Assembly (NCBI GenBank): GCA_001949185.1
Contig: BDGG01000011.1
Location: forward strand, 480,454 to 544,453
Source of the DNA: Ramazzottius varieornatus
Taxonomy: Eukaryota > Tardigrada > Eutardigrada > Parachela > Ramazzottiidae
Reading direction: 5' to 3'
Length of the DNA stretch: 64,000 nucleotides
Within the stretch, counting starts at the first letter, position 1; each line of letters opens with the position of its first letter. The notes under the pieces were generated by a model, which was not told the origin of the DNA, did no database searches, and saw only the letters and a program-made list of their open reading frames with translations. Position numbers and translations under genes: made by a program. Of the stretch, positions 11,186 to 25,169 are shown piece after piece.

Positions 11186-11585
11186 ATGGCAAGCCGTGTA
11201 GTTCTATTGGCACTGCTCGTTGTGTCAGCTGTATGCTTCCTCAACATCGCTGCCGCCAACGGTAAGCCAAAACTGCAACGCTCAGTTCAACTTTGGTCTT
11301 GTGAAAATTTGCAGTGATATGTTTTGATAACTGTGAGTTGCAGACAAGCACACTGATGAAGCTCGTGCAAAGCTCGAAAGCAAAGATTTCGAGGAGCCCG
11401 CCGGTCTGCATGCCGATGAAGTCGGAAAAGCCGGAGTCGAAGGGCGGGCCCTGAAAGCGCCGTTCAAGGAGAGCTGCACATTCCGATGTGGAGCGGCTCA
11501 CGGCGCCTGCAAAGCCAATGGGACACTGGCCGCTTGCGACTACCCCAAGAAGTGTAACTGCGAAAAGTTCTTCCACGATAACTAA
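11186..11585 (+). CDS. Six-cysteine secreted peptide 1 (defensin-like spacing)
   Basis: Two exons: 11186-11261 and 11344-11585. Exon 1 is a signal peptide (MASRVVLLALLVVSAVCFL). Exon 2 encodes an acidic/neutral pro-region and a C-terminal domain with six cysteines spaced C-x3-C-x6-C-x8-C-x5-C-x-C. The C-x3-C ... C-x-C pattern is that of cysteine-stabilised alpha-beta (defensin-type) folds, so an antimicrobial or signalling peptide is plausible. This is inference from spacing only; I do not recognise the family. It is a clear paralogue of the next gene: the signal peptide (MASR.VLLAL), intron position and cysteine frame are shared. About 105 residues as precursor. Confidence 0.75.
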
Positions 11586-12473
11586 AAATTTGTTCGTTAC
11601 TGTCACAACGGGGAAACATTGATTTCTAATTTTCTGTGCTGTATATTAATATGCAAGTAGTGTTTCGACAAGTACGATCATTGAACCCCACAGAAATAAA
11701 CTTCCGCGCTGTTGGCCTATAGTACAACTGCTCCGTCGCCCTTTGTTCTGTAATTGTGCCTCAAAGACTAACATTATGAACAGATCTTGTACAAAGACAA
11801 GTATCAACGAGTCACACGGGATACAAAAATAAGAAGGCGATCGAGAAGAGGTGAATTGTTCTTTTCGGATCACAGCTGACGCTGGCACTAACTTAGCGGT
11901 ACTTTAACGCCCACGAAATTTAGCGAATTGTACCTTCCTGTCACCAGGATCGCGTACACATAGGGTGTGTTTGGGTGCGCCATAAGGGTGTCGCTCATAG
12001 TGATCGAAGTTCCGGGTTCTAGTCAGGGGTGCTGGTGGTTACGTGACTTTCGAGTGTCATTTCCGGGAAAGTGGTCACGATACTACGGTATTCTGCCACT
12101 CGACCAGAAAAGGCTTGTTCGGCAAAGGGCTGACATGAACGGACAGCAAAACATGGCGATGAAGACGAAAACTTGGCCCACATGTCCGCCACGCTCAGCG
12201 TTTTGGAGTGAAGAGCGTGCTGGAGATAGAAGCCCCTTAAGCATCCTTATGAGACACTCCAAGTAAGCTGGTCACGTTCCTCGTTGGGACATGTAAAGTG
12301 ACCCATTTTGCACTTTGGAATTTTCCTTCTCTTGTACGTAATGTTGCTTTTTCCAGTCAACTAGAAATTACATAAACCGCACGAAAAAATACGCTATCAG
12401 TATTGTCATTTCTAGTTACCGTTTGTCTCGTTCCGAAGAAAACTCTGTTCTAGTTTTTCTACCGAGATTCACA
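11586..12473. other. Spacer between the two secreted-peptide paralogues
   Basis: Holds the AATAAA of peptide 1 and the promoter of peptide 2. I see no further gene or repeat. Confidence 0.4.
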
Positions 12474-12844
12474 ATGGCAAGCCGTATGGTTCTTTTGGCA
12501 CTGGCTGTCATGGCTGTTGCTGGTTTGTGGGGAGCTGTCACTGCCGAAAGTACGCACAAATTTTAAAATCCATTTCGTTTTCTTATCTTATCAAACAGTA
12601 TGATCGTTACCGTTTCCGAATATTGTAATGTTTTCTAGGCATGTCGGGCGAGATGGCACCGCTGATGAACAACACTGGGGTCGTTGCCGAAGACGCATTG
12701 GATCACGACAAGTTCCTCGGAATCAAATGGCCCAAAGTCGATTTGAGCTGCACTATTCGATGCGGATTCGCCCATGCCTGCCAGTTCAATGGAGGCAACT
12801 GCGCATTCCCCAAGGGCTGTGTATGCGACGACTTTGCACATTAG
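12474..12844 (+). CDS. Six-cysteine secreted peptide 2 (paralogue)
   Basis: Two exons: 12474-12549 and 12639-12844. The signal peptide begins MASRMVLLALAVMAVAGLWG. The mature part ends in six cysteines spaced C-x3-C-x5-C-x6-C-x5-C-x-C, with IRCGFAHACQFNGGNC central. The nucleotide block around the ATG (AATGGCAAGCCGT) is identical to that of peptide 1, and the exon/intron layout matches, so this is a tandem duplicate. The pro-regions have diverged strongly while the cysteine frame is kept, which is typical of defence peptides, although function is not proven. About 93 residues. Confidence 0.75.
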
Positions 12845-13496
12845 AGACCGACCGATCCATAAAGCTCTATGCGAATGTAGACTTTCCCCGTGGCTTGTCC
12901 GGTCGTTTCTAATTCAATTTCGCAAATCGCGTTGCGCTCTGCAAATGTCTGTACAACACGACTATAAAAAACAAAATTACTATTTATACCTTTGGTTTTC
13001 CGATCCATGTTTTTCGAAGATAGGGAATACCGTGAAGGAGTTGTCGTGAAGTTTTTGAAATGATATTTTGCACGCTAGACTGAGAACCAGCAGCTTTGCT
13101 ATCGATGCTTGATTGAACACTTGTAGCATCCATCAAAACACTAGGCAGCATGCAAAGTGTCCAAGTTATGAATCAACTATGAACGATGTCCCCGCTTCGT
13201 GGGTGACCAGTGGTCGGTGGCGCGCACCTTCTGTTAGACATGTTGTATGTCATACTGTACAATATACTGTACAGATTACATAACACCATATGTTATGACT
13301 CATAACTTATGAGCGTGTGCTGGATGTGGGTCAGGTGATCAGCTGATCAGTTATGAATGATCGCTTCATTGATTTGCAATTTCGCTTGGACTTTGCAGTT
13401 GTCCTCCAGAGATTCTGCAACGGATCGTATTTTGCTACTTGGCTTCATCGTCTGCTTTACAGCGAGGGCTGAAGGGGACCTTCCTGTCGTCTGAAG
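12845..13496. other. Intergenic, palindrome-rich
   Basis: Upstream of PCCB. Contains short palindromes such as TACTGTACAATATACTGTACAG (13254-13275 region) and CATAACTTATGAG. No gene found. Confidence 0.4.
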
Positions 13497-15828
<2,332 letters not shown>

Positions 15829-16356
15829 GGGTGAACGATCAGGGAGATTTATATTGTTCCGGTTTCGAATCTTTACTCGTGGTCACACTCTGAAAGTTTA
15901 TTGTTGGAATTCAAGCGGAGGTTTTAGGCCTTGCCGGTAACTGCTCAAAAAAGCCAGCAATGGAGCCCTTCCAACTTTCCTCCATTGAGGCATTAACTAA
16001 TGCCAGTTTATCGTTTTATGTTATACTCGTGGTCTTCAGTAACCCTTCATAGATTTTTGTTTTTCCTGCTTTTAGAAAAGCCGTTCTAATCTTTGATACC
16101 CGCGGTCTAACGTGTAAGATCAATAAACCCATCGTGATCGGACCTTCCTGGCTGCTGATTCGGTTGATTGGAGATCAGGGCGAACCTTGATTGGTCAAAG
16201 GAATGACTTTCATCAATCATCAACCACCAGCTTCATTCGATCCTTTTTACATTTCGCTTTCGAATTCTCTCCTGTCTTTTTCTTCCCCAGTTGATCGGCG
16301 AAATTCGGGATCATCCTCCTAAAACTGGCAAAGTCGAAAAAGTGGATGGACTCTGC
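15829..16356. other. PCCB 3' flank and cyclin Q 5' flank
   Basis: Contains AATAAA at 16122-16127. A CTTCCCCAG at 16282-16290 looks like an acceptor, so cyclin Q may have an intron in its 5' UTR. Confidence 0.4.
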
Positions 16357-17816
16357 ATGGAAGCGTCGTCTACATCAGGAAGTGATAACGGACAGGCCAG
16401 ATCCGTCATGCTGCCTCAACCGACCGAAAGCCACCTGGTCTCCCGCAGTATCATCCTGTTCATCCAGGAATCAGGTAAGCCTCCCGTTCTAGGCCTGCTT
16501 CAGCGTGTGACGCTACGTGGAGCGAATTACGTGGAGTCATGCTCTTCCTTAGGAATGATGCTGGAAGCTAAAGAGCTGACGGTGGCAATGGCTACTCTTC
16601 TCTTCCACACTTACGCAAACGCACATGATGTGGTTGGCATCGACCTGGAAGAATCGACGGAGCCTTCCAACGCTAGTGCCGCTAAAGAAGAGACAAAAAC
16701 CCGTGGATTGCCAAATGATCAAGTAATTTTGTCGCAGCAAGGCCGGAGACAGCTGTAACCAGAGGAGCATTTTTCTCTTCCCGTGTCGTCAGATCGTCGA
16801 CTAATATTAACGCGCGTTTAGAGATCTTGCGATGACGCCATGCGCTTGTTGACGTGGATTCTGCTCCAGTTGAAATCTGCCACTTTGCTACGAAATGGTT
16901 GCGCAGGATGGGGCCTGGCACGGCCCTGTTAGCGTCCATCATGGAAAAATGGCAGATTTAGCTCGCCGGCTCAACACAGCAGGACGAATGGATAATGCAT
17001 GATGTCTTCCTGCGAGCTTCAGGAAATTTGGCTGAATGATTACCCAGTCTTTTTCTTCCAGATGGTCGCAGCTGCCTGCCTTCTTCTTGCGGGGAAAATG
17101 GAAGAAAACCATTTCAACATCCGCAAGCTGATCAACGTGGCCTACAAGTATGCTGATCAGGTGTTTCTCGAATTGAGAAAGTTTTCCTGCGAAACTCCGC
17201 GTCTTTTTCTGCAGGACACACCATAAGGAAGAGCTGAGGGACATCAACGAGTACTACTCTCTCCGCGGCGACCTGCTGGCTCTCGAACTGTGGCTGCTGC
17301 GTATCATCGGTTTCCGGTCAAACTTCGCCCACCCTCATAAGGTAATTCTTTTGCCGTTACAGTAAGTGTCCCCTGTCATGGAATTCGTTTCTAATTTTCG
17401 AGTGCACAATCTCAAGAAATTTTTCGCTTTGTTAACGTAGTATCTGGTGTGTTACTTGAAAGCTGTAAAAGACTGGTTACCACCTGACACTTTCGCTCGT
17501 CATCCCCTCGTGACGCTTTCATGGTGTCTAATGCGGGACGCATACCTGAGCGAGATGGTTGTTCGCGAGAAACCCGAGCACATCGCCGTAGCTGTTCTCG
17601 TCTGTTCCCTACGGCTGTGTAAGGTTGTGGTACCTGAAGAAAGTCGAAGTGACCGCCATTGGACGAAGGTTTGTTTGTGCGTCTTTTTTCGGTGATCAGA
17701 TACTGTGTTCCGAGTGCTTGAAGGTTACTCTTCTCCTGTTACAGGGTCTCTGCGCAGACTTGGCCAGTGCGCAACTGGATAATATCGTTAACGCACTGAT
17801 GGACATTTATAGCTGA
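16357..17816 (+). CDS. CCNQ: Cyclin Q (FAM58-type), activator of CDK10
   Basis: Cyclin-Q, partner of CDK10. Likely start ATG 16357 (MEASSTSG). Exons: 16357-16474, 16553 to about 16650-16690, about 17061-17152, 17215-17341, 17441-17668, 17745-17816. Family blocks: AACLLLAGKMEENHFNIRKL, ELRDINEYYSLRGDLLALE, LRIIGFRSNFAHPHK, YLVCYLKAVKDWLP, the cyclin-box end EHIAVAVLVCSLRL, and the C terminus LDNIVNALMDIYS. These line up with the vertebrate protein over two cyclin folds. The border between exons 2 and 3 is unclear: the segment that should hold a DPY motif before AACLLLAGK was not found with certainty, and a tiny exon may be missed there. Confidence 0.85.
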
Positions 17817-18446
17817 AAGATCACTGTCAAGCAAAATTTTACAGCTGCTTTCTGTTACAATCGCTGTCTATTACTTTTCTTGTTGGGGAAGAAGAGCCTT
17901 CTTTTACCGAATAACGCTATCAGTTGCTTTACGGGGTTTCAAATTTTTCGAGCGGAAAGAAAGTTGAATGCTGTTACCATGAAGAAGTCATGTCGAAGTT
18001 TCTCGCTGCGTCACAATGAAAGAAATTCCTCACTCTGGTTCCTGGAGCTGGGGAGAATCCCAATACATCGTTCACGGGTTAGCGGCATAAGCGCTGTCGG
18101 CAGCGAAGCACCTCTGGGTCCTGGAAGCGGTCCCGGACGTCTGGTTTGCCAGACTTTCCCTAATTACAAAAATTTTGACAGCGACTTCCGTATCGCTGTG
18201 ACGTGGTGCAAAACATACGCTGTGGCATCCGCGCGAAATAGCCTTTCCCGGGGAAGTGAAAGCGGCCATTCAAGAGCTCAATCAAGTAAGTGCGCTTTGC
18301 ATGATGCAGTACGAAAAGACAAAGTAAAATTTCCAAGTCAGAGCCAGGCCAATCGTACGGCCAGCCAACAACATCACATTCAAACGGCTGTGCTCAGCCG
18401 TAAGGTTCATCTACCTGAATTTACGGACTTTATGTTTGCTTCTCGC
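17817..18446. other. Spacer or undetected 5' exons
   Basis: Between cyclin Q and the next gene. An open stretch near 18196-18288 ends in a good GTAAGT donor and could be a 5' exon of the following gene, but I could not join it. An open frame runs through 17880-18446 without recognisable domains. Confidence 0.3.
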
Positions 18447-20954
18447 ATGTCTGATCCCTCTTCGACTTTCTCGCCGACGGTGATCGATGTTCCAGTGCGA
18501 AGCACCTGCGACGAACTTGCTCTGGATATCGAAGGTGAGCTGTATCGCAAGCTGCATTCATAAAAGAACCCAAGCCGAACTATCCTGAACCGGGCATCTT
18601 TTCGACGAAAAGAGGTGAGGAATATCGACAAGAATCCTCGTTTACGCTTCGTCAAGAATCTTGCTTGGTAAATTCCGCTGCTTTCTTTAGGGTCAGATGT
18701 ATACTACTCTCACAATAGAAGACGTGAAACTGTTGCTCCAATCACTTATCGCTGGAAGAGCTGTGGGTGCCGCCGTGCCGGAGCTGGGCTGCTCAAGCAG
18801 AAGAAGCACAACAACGCGTCTCCTTCCACCTTCGTCAACACTCGCGCCATTGAAGCTGATAGCAATACTGGATCCAAGGGAGGCCTCGCGGGATTGATGA
18901 GCATGTTTGGTGCTCAGGTAAGCTTGGCTAACATTTCCTACCCGCTTGGCAGAGGAAAAAGAGTGGTATAAGTTTCAAATGGGAGCTCGGCAGACAATTC
19001 GACAAGACCGATTTTCAAACGGCGCATGCTTCCGGCGATTGGAACTGACAACATGCGCCACTTGGGGGAAACCATTTTGTCGAATTGGCTTACCGAGCTC
19101 GCAGACTGCTCCGAAGATCGCAACAATCTTGCCGCAGCAGCCAGGGTACTTTTTTATCCGCTGGTCAAAATTAGTAGCCGAGAAGGCCCGTGCACTAAAT
19201 TGCTTTTTCGCAGGTGATTGTGGACTATACTTCTAACAGCCAAAAGGATGGAAAGTTTACCGATCAAGACGCTGCCATACTATTAATGTACGTTAATACC
19301 TGAATGTTTCTGGATGAAACGATAGAAGACACGTATTATGGATTGTAATGCGTTACTGTGCACAGTTCTTGCGTTTTACAGAATAACAACAAGGGACTTA
19401 TTTGCTTGTTTTGTCGTGATGTCAAGAATGACAGCTGGGAAGGACGAGACGCTGAGATGGTCGTCCATAACGTTCATTTGGCGTGGGGAGGTGAAAGGTT
19501 CGAGGGCTGCGGAGAGCTGTTCCACCGTGAATGTCTTAAGTTGGTCCTGTTATTGCCGGGAAAGGGCAAACACCCAGAGTATGCAACAAAGTGCTTTCAC
19601 TGCGAGTAAGTTTGGGAAAGTTGATCGGTATGACTTCCCGTGGGGAGAAAGTTTTGTGACGAATGAAGCAGGAGCTCAGCAAACAGAACGCGCAGGATTA
19701 TTATCCTAAGTGGCGCACCTTTGCTGTCAATAACCATGAAAACGTGCGCCAGTTAAAACAGCGATCTTGTGCGTTTCGTTTGACCAACTCCGGAGATGAC
19801 GTCTTTCAAATCTCGTGTGTGAGGGGTGACACCCGGTTGTATTTATTTTTAGGAAGACGATCAAGGTCGGAGAGTGCGTTCCTCTGGGTGCCGACGTGTA
19901 CGAAAGTTTGTATGCTGTCTCGCTGGCATCCAATCATTTGGTCATCCGCCACCGTGATCTTCAGAGGGGACTTCAGGCTACTCAGCGGGAGTGTGCGGTG
20001 AAGGATGTGGACATCAGCCACCTTCGTGAAGCTGCCGAGGAGAAGGAAGCCGAGATCATGCGACTCCGTCGTCGACTCAATTTTGAGGTGCGGGGTACAC
20101 CCCAGTATATTGCACCGGCAACCGAAGATGGCTCCAGTAATGCCGAGTTGGTTACAAGCGACGCAAGAACCGAGATGACTGGCCGACACATCCTGCGTGT
20201 ACGACGTACCACGTGGACGTCCTTGTTCGCCCGAGAGCTCCCTGCAGTTCTGGGAATATCGGCTGGCATCCGATCTGAATGCGACCTTCCCGGGATGGAC
20301 CTCAAGTACATGTTTATCCTGAGCTGCCTCGACAGACTGGTGTGGCAGACAACCGAGTAAGTCAAAACTAGTGTACTCGTTTGCCTCTCTAGTATGGGAG
20401 CCGGGCGATCGAAATGTCACGATCACCATACCGAATGGCGCATGTTTTCATGGCTATTGGCTGCAGAGGTGCTCGACTCAGGACGAAAATCTCGTACGTT
20501 TTGATTACCCAGCTCTTGTGTATTCCTTATTGGCTGACGATTATGTCTGATGTGTCTGATGGGAAATTATGTCTGATGGGAAATTTCTGCAACAGTCCTT
20601 CGTGAGACTTTCCACAGCCTGATGGTAGACGAAGCTTGGGAAGTCAGTCAGATGCAGAGCATGACCAAGTTTCTGGCAAAATATGGAGTGTACTCCGGAG
20701 TTGTTGCCGCATTCTGTTTCCTTGTCAAAGCCACTAAGCCGCTTCATCTTCTACCCACGAAGTACGTGGAGACGTCTTCCATGGAAAAATGGGGTGACGC
20801 GCGGAATATTCAGGATTATGTTAACGCCTTTGTGAAACCTTCCCTCCTTCAGGGAGAGGAAAACTTCGAGGTAGTAAAACCTAATACAGGTTTTATGAAT
20901 CAAATTACAGCTGATTTTTTAAGGCCGAATGCCAAATTTCAACCAACCATTTGA
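18447..20954 (+). CDS. Uncharacterised protein with RING-like zinc motif and coiled coil
   Basis: I do not recognise this gene. In-phase exons: 18447-18534, 18567-18614, 18691-18917, 19214-19290, 19382-19605, 19853-20356, 20618-20954. The N terminus is Ser/Pro-rich, followed by a basic stretch (YYSHNRRRETVAPI, LLKQKKHNN). Exon 5 has a Cys/His cluster CLFC ... CGELFHRECL ... CFHC, spaced like an atypical RING or zinc-ribbon. Exon 6 starts with a charged helix (ECAVKDVDISHLREAAEEKE) that should form a coiled coil, then a hydrophobic/structured part. The last exon ends at 20954, though a GTAGTA after NFE (20871) might be a donor. Two introns contain palindromic elements and a third follows exon 6. 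A zinc-dependent ubiquitin-ligase-like role is possible but is only inference. Confidence 0.5.
18981..19101. repeat. Palindromic AAGTGGCGCA element, copy 4
   Basis: The cleanest full-length copy: GGGAGCTCGGCAGACAATTC at the left and GAATTGGCTTACCGAGCTC at the right enclose AAACGGCGCATG facing CATGCGCCACTTGG. It is 121 bp long, intronic in the RING-like gene. A further fragment follows at 19140-19215. Confidence 0.85.
19671..19792. repeat. Palindromic AAGTGGCGCA element, copy 5
   Basis: GGAGCTCAGCAAACAGAAC at the left, CCTAAGTGGCGCACC facing CGTGCGCCAGTT, and GTTTGACCAACTCCGG at the right. Intronic in the RING-like gene. Confidence 0.8.
20396..20515. repeat. Palindromic AAGTGGCGCA element, copy 6 (diverged)
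   Basis: GGGAGCCGGGCGATCG at the left, CCGAATGGCGCATG centrally and TTGATTACCCAGCTC at the right; the second core arm is eroded. Intronic, before the last exon of the RING-like gene. Confidence 0.6.
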
Positions 20955-21255
20955 TTCGGCGAAATTTTTCCTAGCTGGAAAATTTTTCTGACCAAGAACC
21001 TGGTTTTTGGAGCGAAACCCATGTGGTGTTCGGGAAATTTGTATCCTGGTCTGTCACACGTTTTGCATTTCCTGGTCCGGATATTCCTGGGGTGTACCCC
21101 TTGTAAGCCGTTAGCGGTAGCGGTACTTCGTGCTTGACAATTTTAGTCTTGTAATTTTTTTCGCGATTATTCCGGAGTAATTTCAGAGCCGATCCTGATT
21201 ACAGTTAAAGGTGAGGCTGCACCTTGACGAAGTTTCCTCTGTTCCGTATTGCAGG

Positions 21256-22960
21256 TATGGCAAAACCGGGATCTTCCAAAGGCAATAAGTCCGAGGGAGG
21301 CGAGAAGAAACAGGCGAAGCCGTTCGATGTAGGCACTTCCGGTGAGTGACTGGACGTTCAATCATCCCTGAAACCCTATTCGGATCACCATTTGTACTTT
21401 CAGGTCCAACAATGCGAACTCGGAAGCGGAAGAGCGTTATGGAAGAAGTCGAAAACCCAGAGAAGAGTCGTCTAGAGAACATCCACAGAAAAGGTTCGTT
21501 CATCTTGTCCAGTTGCGTTGTGGAGAATTATGACTTGAGGGGTATACCCCGTATTCTACCTATTGTCTTGTCGGACTTGATCGTGGTTCAGTTTCCGGAC
21601 AAGATTGCTTTGACACTGGATATGAAAGCTGTCACGACGACGAATAAATGGAATGTGGACGACGGCGTTTCCTACGGCGAGTCCCTAGCTACGGGTGACC
21701 AGATAGTCGTTCGTCACTGGAGAAAGATGGACGCAAAGCAGCAGTCTTCCAAAGCCAAAGTCGTGATCATCACTGCGAGCAAAACTGAAGCTGAAGGTCT
21801 ACAAAAAACGCTGGACGAGCAAGCCAGGAAAGCGATGGTAAATGCTTCCCATATTTTACGGCTGTCTCTGCTGTTAGTGCTTTCTCATCGAGTAGTTTTC
21901 AGAAAATCGCTCCAAAGAAACCTTCCGGTCCGTTGTCACCTTCCAAAATTCAGAATGAGCGAGATTTCTTATCGGAGCTGGTCTGTGAATCTGCTGATGG
22001 ACAACACTCCAACGAAGATGAAGCTTGGGTGAGCGAGTCGGCGGAAGTGGAACAAACAGAGCGGTCAGCGTCCCCACAGCTACAGTTGGCTCAGACTTTG
22101 GATAGGGAGTATACTCGGAAGCCGCGTTCGCCCAGTGTAGAAAGCAGATGCTAGCTTTTCAATCCATTCACCCGTTCACCAGTGAAACGTAAGGAAATAT
22201 AAATATTTGTTTTCTAGAAGACGCTGCCACCCTTGATTGAAAAACTGACTGATGCGCTGTTGTCGGCATTCCTGACCTCTTTGATGCTTACGTGACAATA
22301 CTTCCTGTTTTCAAACAGGTGATCGCGACAACACACCGCTGAACCTCGGACGAAAATCCTGTCCGCCGAAGCCCACTGTCGCCATAAAAGGTAACTCGCT
22401 GATTTCACTCTCGTGATCATCGAAAATTTTTATAGTACATTTTCACGATGACTTTAAAATTATCCGATGTTGCCGTGACCAGACAGCATGTTCTGGGGTA
22501 TATTCCTCTCGATCCTGATGATGCAGAAATTCTGTCCAGTAAGACATTCGATTATGCTGCCAACTGAATTCATCTCAATTTGTCAAACTTAACCTTGGTA
22601 ACGATTTATGTGGATAGTCAACTATCAGACTGGTGCAGCATCGTGGAAATCTCTCGACCAACGTGCATCCTCACCGCAAGCTGCAGAGTCGAGCGTGAAC
22701 TCCATAGGAACCCGTTAATCGACGCGGTCGATTTGGCCCTACTGTTCTTTGGTCCAAGGCACAACGCTCTGAATTTGTTCGTGGGTCGTGGATTCGGGCT
22801 TCAGGCGGCCCTTGGAAACGGTGTCGTTACTGACATTGTCGGTAAGAGAATTTTCGTCTACCGCTCGTTCAAGGTCAAGTTCTATTTCTAATGGCAATGT
22901 TTCTTCTCAGGTTAGATAAACTCCTTTCATCCGGTTTCCATGCATGACGTGCGAGCAAGA
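21256..22960 (+). CDS. Nuclear-type protein with BEN-like C-terminal region
   Basis: Poorly resolved multi-exon gene. It opens with ATG 21256 (MAKPGSSKGNKSEGGEKK), just after a TTGCAG acceptor. Next come a basic segment (TMRTRKRKSVMEEVENPEKS, 21414-21490), a globular block (LTLDMKAVTTTNKWNVDDG to KTLDEQARKAM, 21600-21840) and an acidic Ser-rich linker (21906-22150). A further exon lies at about 22320-22390 (NTPLNLGRKSCPPKPTVAIK). Two segments then resemble a BEN domain: KLSDVAVTRQHVLGYIPLD (22450-22510) and LIDAVDLALLFFGPRHNALN to VVTDIV (22710-22842). BEN domains mediate DNA or chromatin binding. The similarity is by pattern only and several splice sites are unassigned, so the border may include more than one gene. 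Confidence 0.4.
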
Positions 22961-23067
22961 ATCACCAGTACCGAACTGGTCACGGCGTTTGGCAAACGGC
23001 TGTACAACATGAGATAGAGTATGGACCCCGGCGAGGGTACTTCAGGAGTACAATCCAAACACCTAGT

Positions 23068-23249
23068 TTTCGAATCTGATGATGAACCTTTGTGAAAAGT
23101 CTCGCCGTCGATTCAACTAGCCTCCCGTTTCTCTTTATTGAGCATCCAAAACTGTAGCTTTCGAATCTGATGATGAACCTTTGTGAAAAGTCTCGCTATT
23201 CGTTCAACTAGCCTCCCTTTTCTTCTCTATTGAGCATCCAAAATTGTGA
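23068..23249. repeat. Tandem duplication, 91-bp unit x2
   Basis: TTTCGAATCTGATGATGAAC at 23068 recurs at 23159; the two units match through CAACTAGCCTCCC and ATTGAGCATCCAAAA with only a few changes. Confidence 0.85.
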
Positions 23250-23403
23250 ACGATGTAGGATCCTCATTGTCTGTAAGTTAACTTTTCGAACTGCGGATGC
23301 GTGTAAGAAAACTGCCAATCAGTATCAGTCGACACTTCCGCTTCCCCCAAACATCCGCTTACCCCAAACATCCGCTTCTGAATGCCCTCCCGGACATGCG
23401 ATA

Positions 23404-23449
23404 CGGAAGCGATGAGGTATATGACAGACGATATACCTCATCGCATCCG
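23404..23449. repeat. Near-perfect hairpin
   Basis: CGGA-A-GCGATGAGGTATAT (23404-23422), 8-nt loop, and the complement ATATACCTCATCGC-A-TCCG (23431-23449): 18 of 19 positions pair, with one A/A mismatch. Confidence 0.85.
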
Positions 23450-25169
23450 TTTGGTATCATTTGTGGAATGTGGGTTTCGTATAGTGAAGGATTTTTGAAG
23501 GGATATTCCCGGGGCCACTATTGAGTGAGGAAACTGCTTATGAGTGGGATGACGCGGGAAAGGCTGATACAAAGGCTTCGTTCGCAAGTGTGGCCGGAAC
23601 TAATTAAATTCGGAGTGTATAGTGTCGGGGGTAGAGATCAAAGGCGATCCTTTGTAATTGGGTATAGTTCGATCGTCGATGGTGCTATGGATTTGTTCAT
23701 CTGAGCGGGGAGGGGTCGAACCCATCGAGAAAAGAGGCCCGCTTATCTTCAAAGGTGTGGTCTTCGTCCACTGTATTTTTATCTGTTTTGATTATGTAGA
23801 TATAGGTATCACGCCTTCTTCAGTTTTCAGGGAATATAGTCTGATGTAGAAGGTGGGACTAATGTGGAGCAGGATTTGAAACTGTGGACAACGTCGGCTG
23901 ATTAATATTCGCGTGACGGCGAAAAGCGGAGGTTTGAAAGCTTTAGGCACAGCTCAATACTAAGCGGGGCTTAATATTGACTTTGCGTTAGGGTAACCCC
24001 TTTCAGAGTACGCCTTGGCAATTAATTTCTATAGACAGATAAATATTCCACTCCTGTAATTTGGGTAATTTGTCTGCCTATGTTCGGTTTTCTCCTAGTC
24101 AGAATTTGCCCACGATTGTATATAATAGGTTCGAGTTCTTCATTGATGACTGCTGCGCGCCTTTCTCTTCGGAGCCCTGGTCGGAAAGAGATCAGAGCTT
24201 TTCTTCCTTTTTGATTGCAACGTTGGTTGGTTCTACCATGAAAAAAATGCATCGGATACCGTTGATGATTCAGTTGTTGTGTATCTGCGCCGATTGTTTT
24301 GTCTTTCCGCAAAAGCTTCCTTCGTCGCAAATTACCTCACGACATCTTCTAGTTGACGAACCGTATGTGTGGCCTCTCGCTATCACTATTCCACCATCAG
24401 CGTCAGCAGATACGGCTAAAGCTGCGTTCCAGAAGGGCAGGACAAAGGCCATCTTGAACCTGTTGAGGTACGAGTGGCTGCTACTGTTGACGCAAATGGA
24501 GCGCGACTGTAGCGACCAGGTTGAATGCTCCAGCAGGGAGAACCAAGAATTCTTGAAGCGGAGATTCAAAATTGGGGCTTCAGCTTCTCAGCGAGCACAT
24601 CGATTGCATGGGGGTGGGGCAACGGGCGAAGTCTTCCCTTCGTCACAGCTGACCCTTTGGATACGGAAAGCCACACCCAGAGTTGGATAGCTTCTGGATG
24701 GCATCACATGTTTTACTCAAGCTCAGTTCGGCATATCTCACGACACTACTGTATTTTCGATATTAGAAACATTGGTATTTTTACCGTATTCGTATCTGTG
24801 TTCATTCGCGTATCCTCGAATGGATCGACTGAGATGCATGAAACTTGATCTCTTACTTCTAAATGTCCGGCGGATCGGTGGCGTTTGTTCTTCAATATTA
24901 AAGCGGTGGGAGAAATAGCGATGCGTAACTCTGAAGGGACGAAATTCGTTTTAGACTGCGACTAACGAGTTCCACAATCAAGGAGGAAAATACTCAAATT
25001 TCCAGCCCATTTTATTTGGCCCGGCAAATGGTGTTGTGGAAGTGAGCACAGTGTGGATGTCCACAAAGCAATCAGTCTAGACCGACATGTGCCTTAAATT
25101 ACGGCCACATACTGCCACTCCTTCCAAATCAGCCACCTTTGATCCTCCTTTGCGTGTTTCCTCCACCTT

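Larger units (their letters stand above)
22961..25130. other. Gene-poor stretch with small repeats
   Basis: Holds a tandem 91-bp duplication (23068-23249), a perfect hairpin (23404-23449) and CTTACCCCAAACATCCG direct repeats (about 23340-23375). A 209-codon open frame at 24061-24690 has no recognisable domain and its reverse strand is also open, so I do not call it a gene. Confidence 0.5.

Noticed and set aside
24061-24690. 209-codon plus-strand open frame in the gene-poor region
   Set aside because: No domain, the opposite strand is open over much of the same stretch, and no splice or promoter context supports it.
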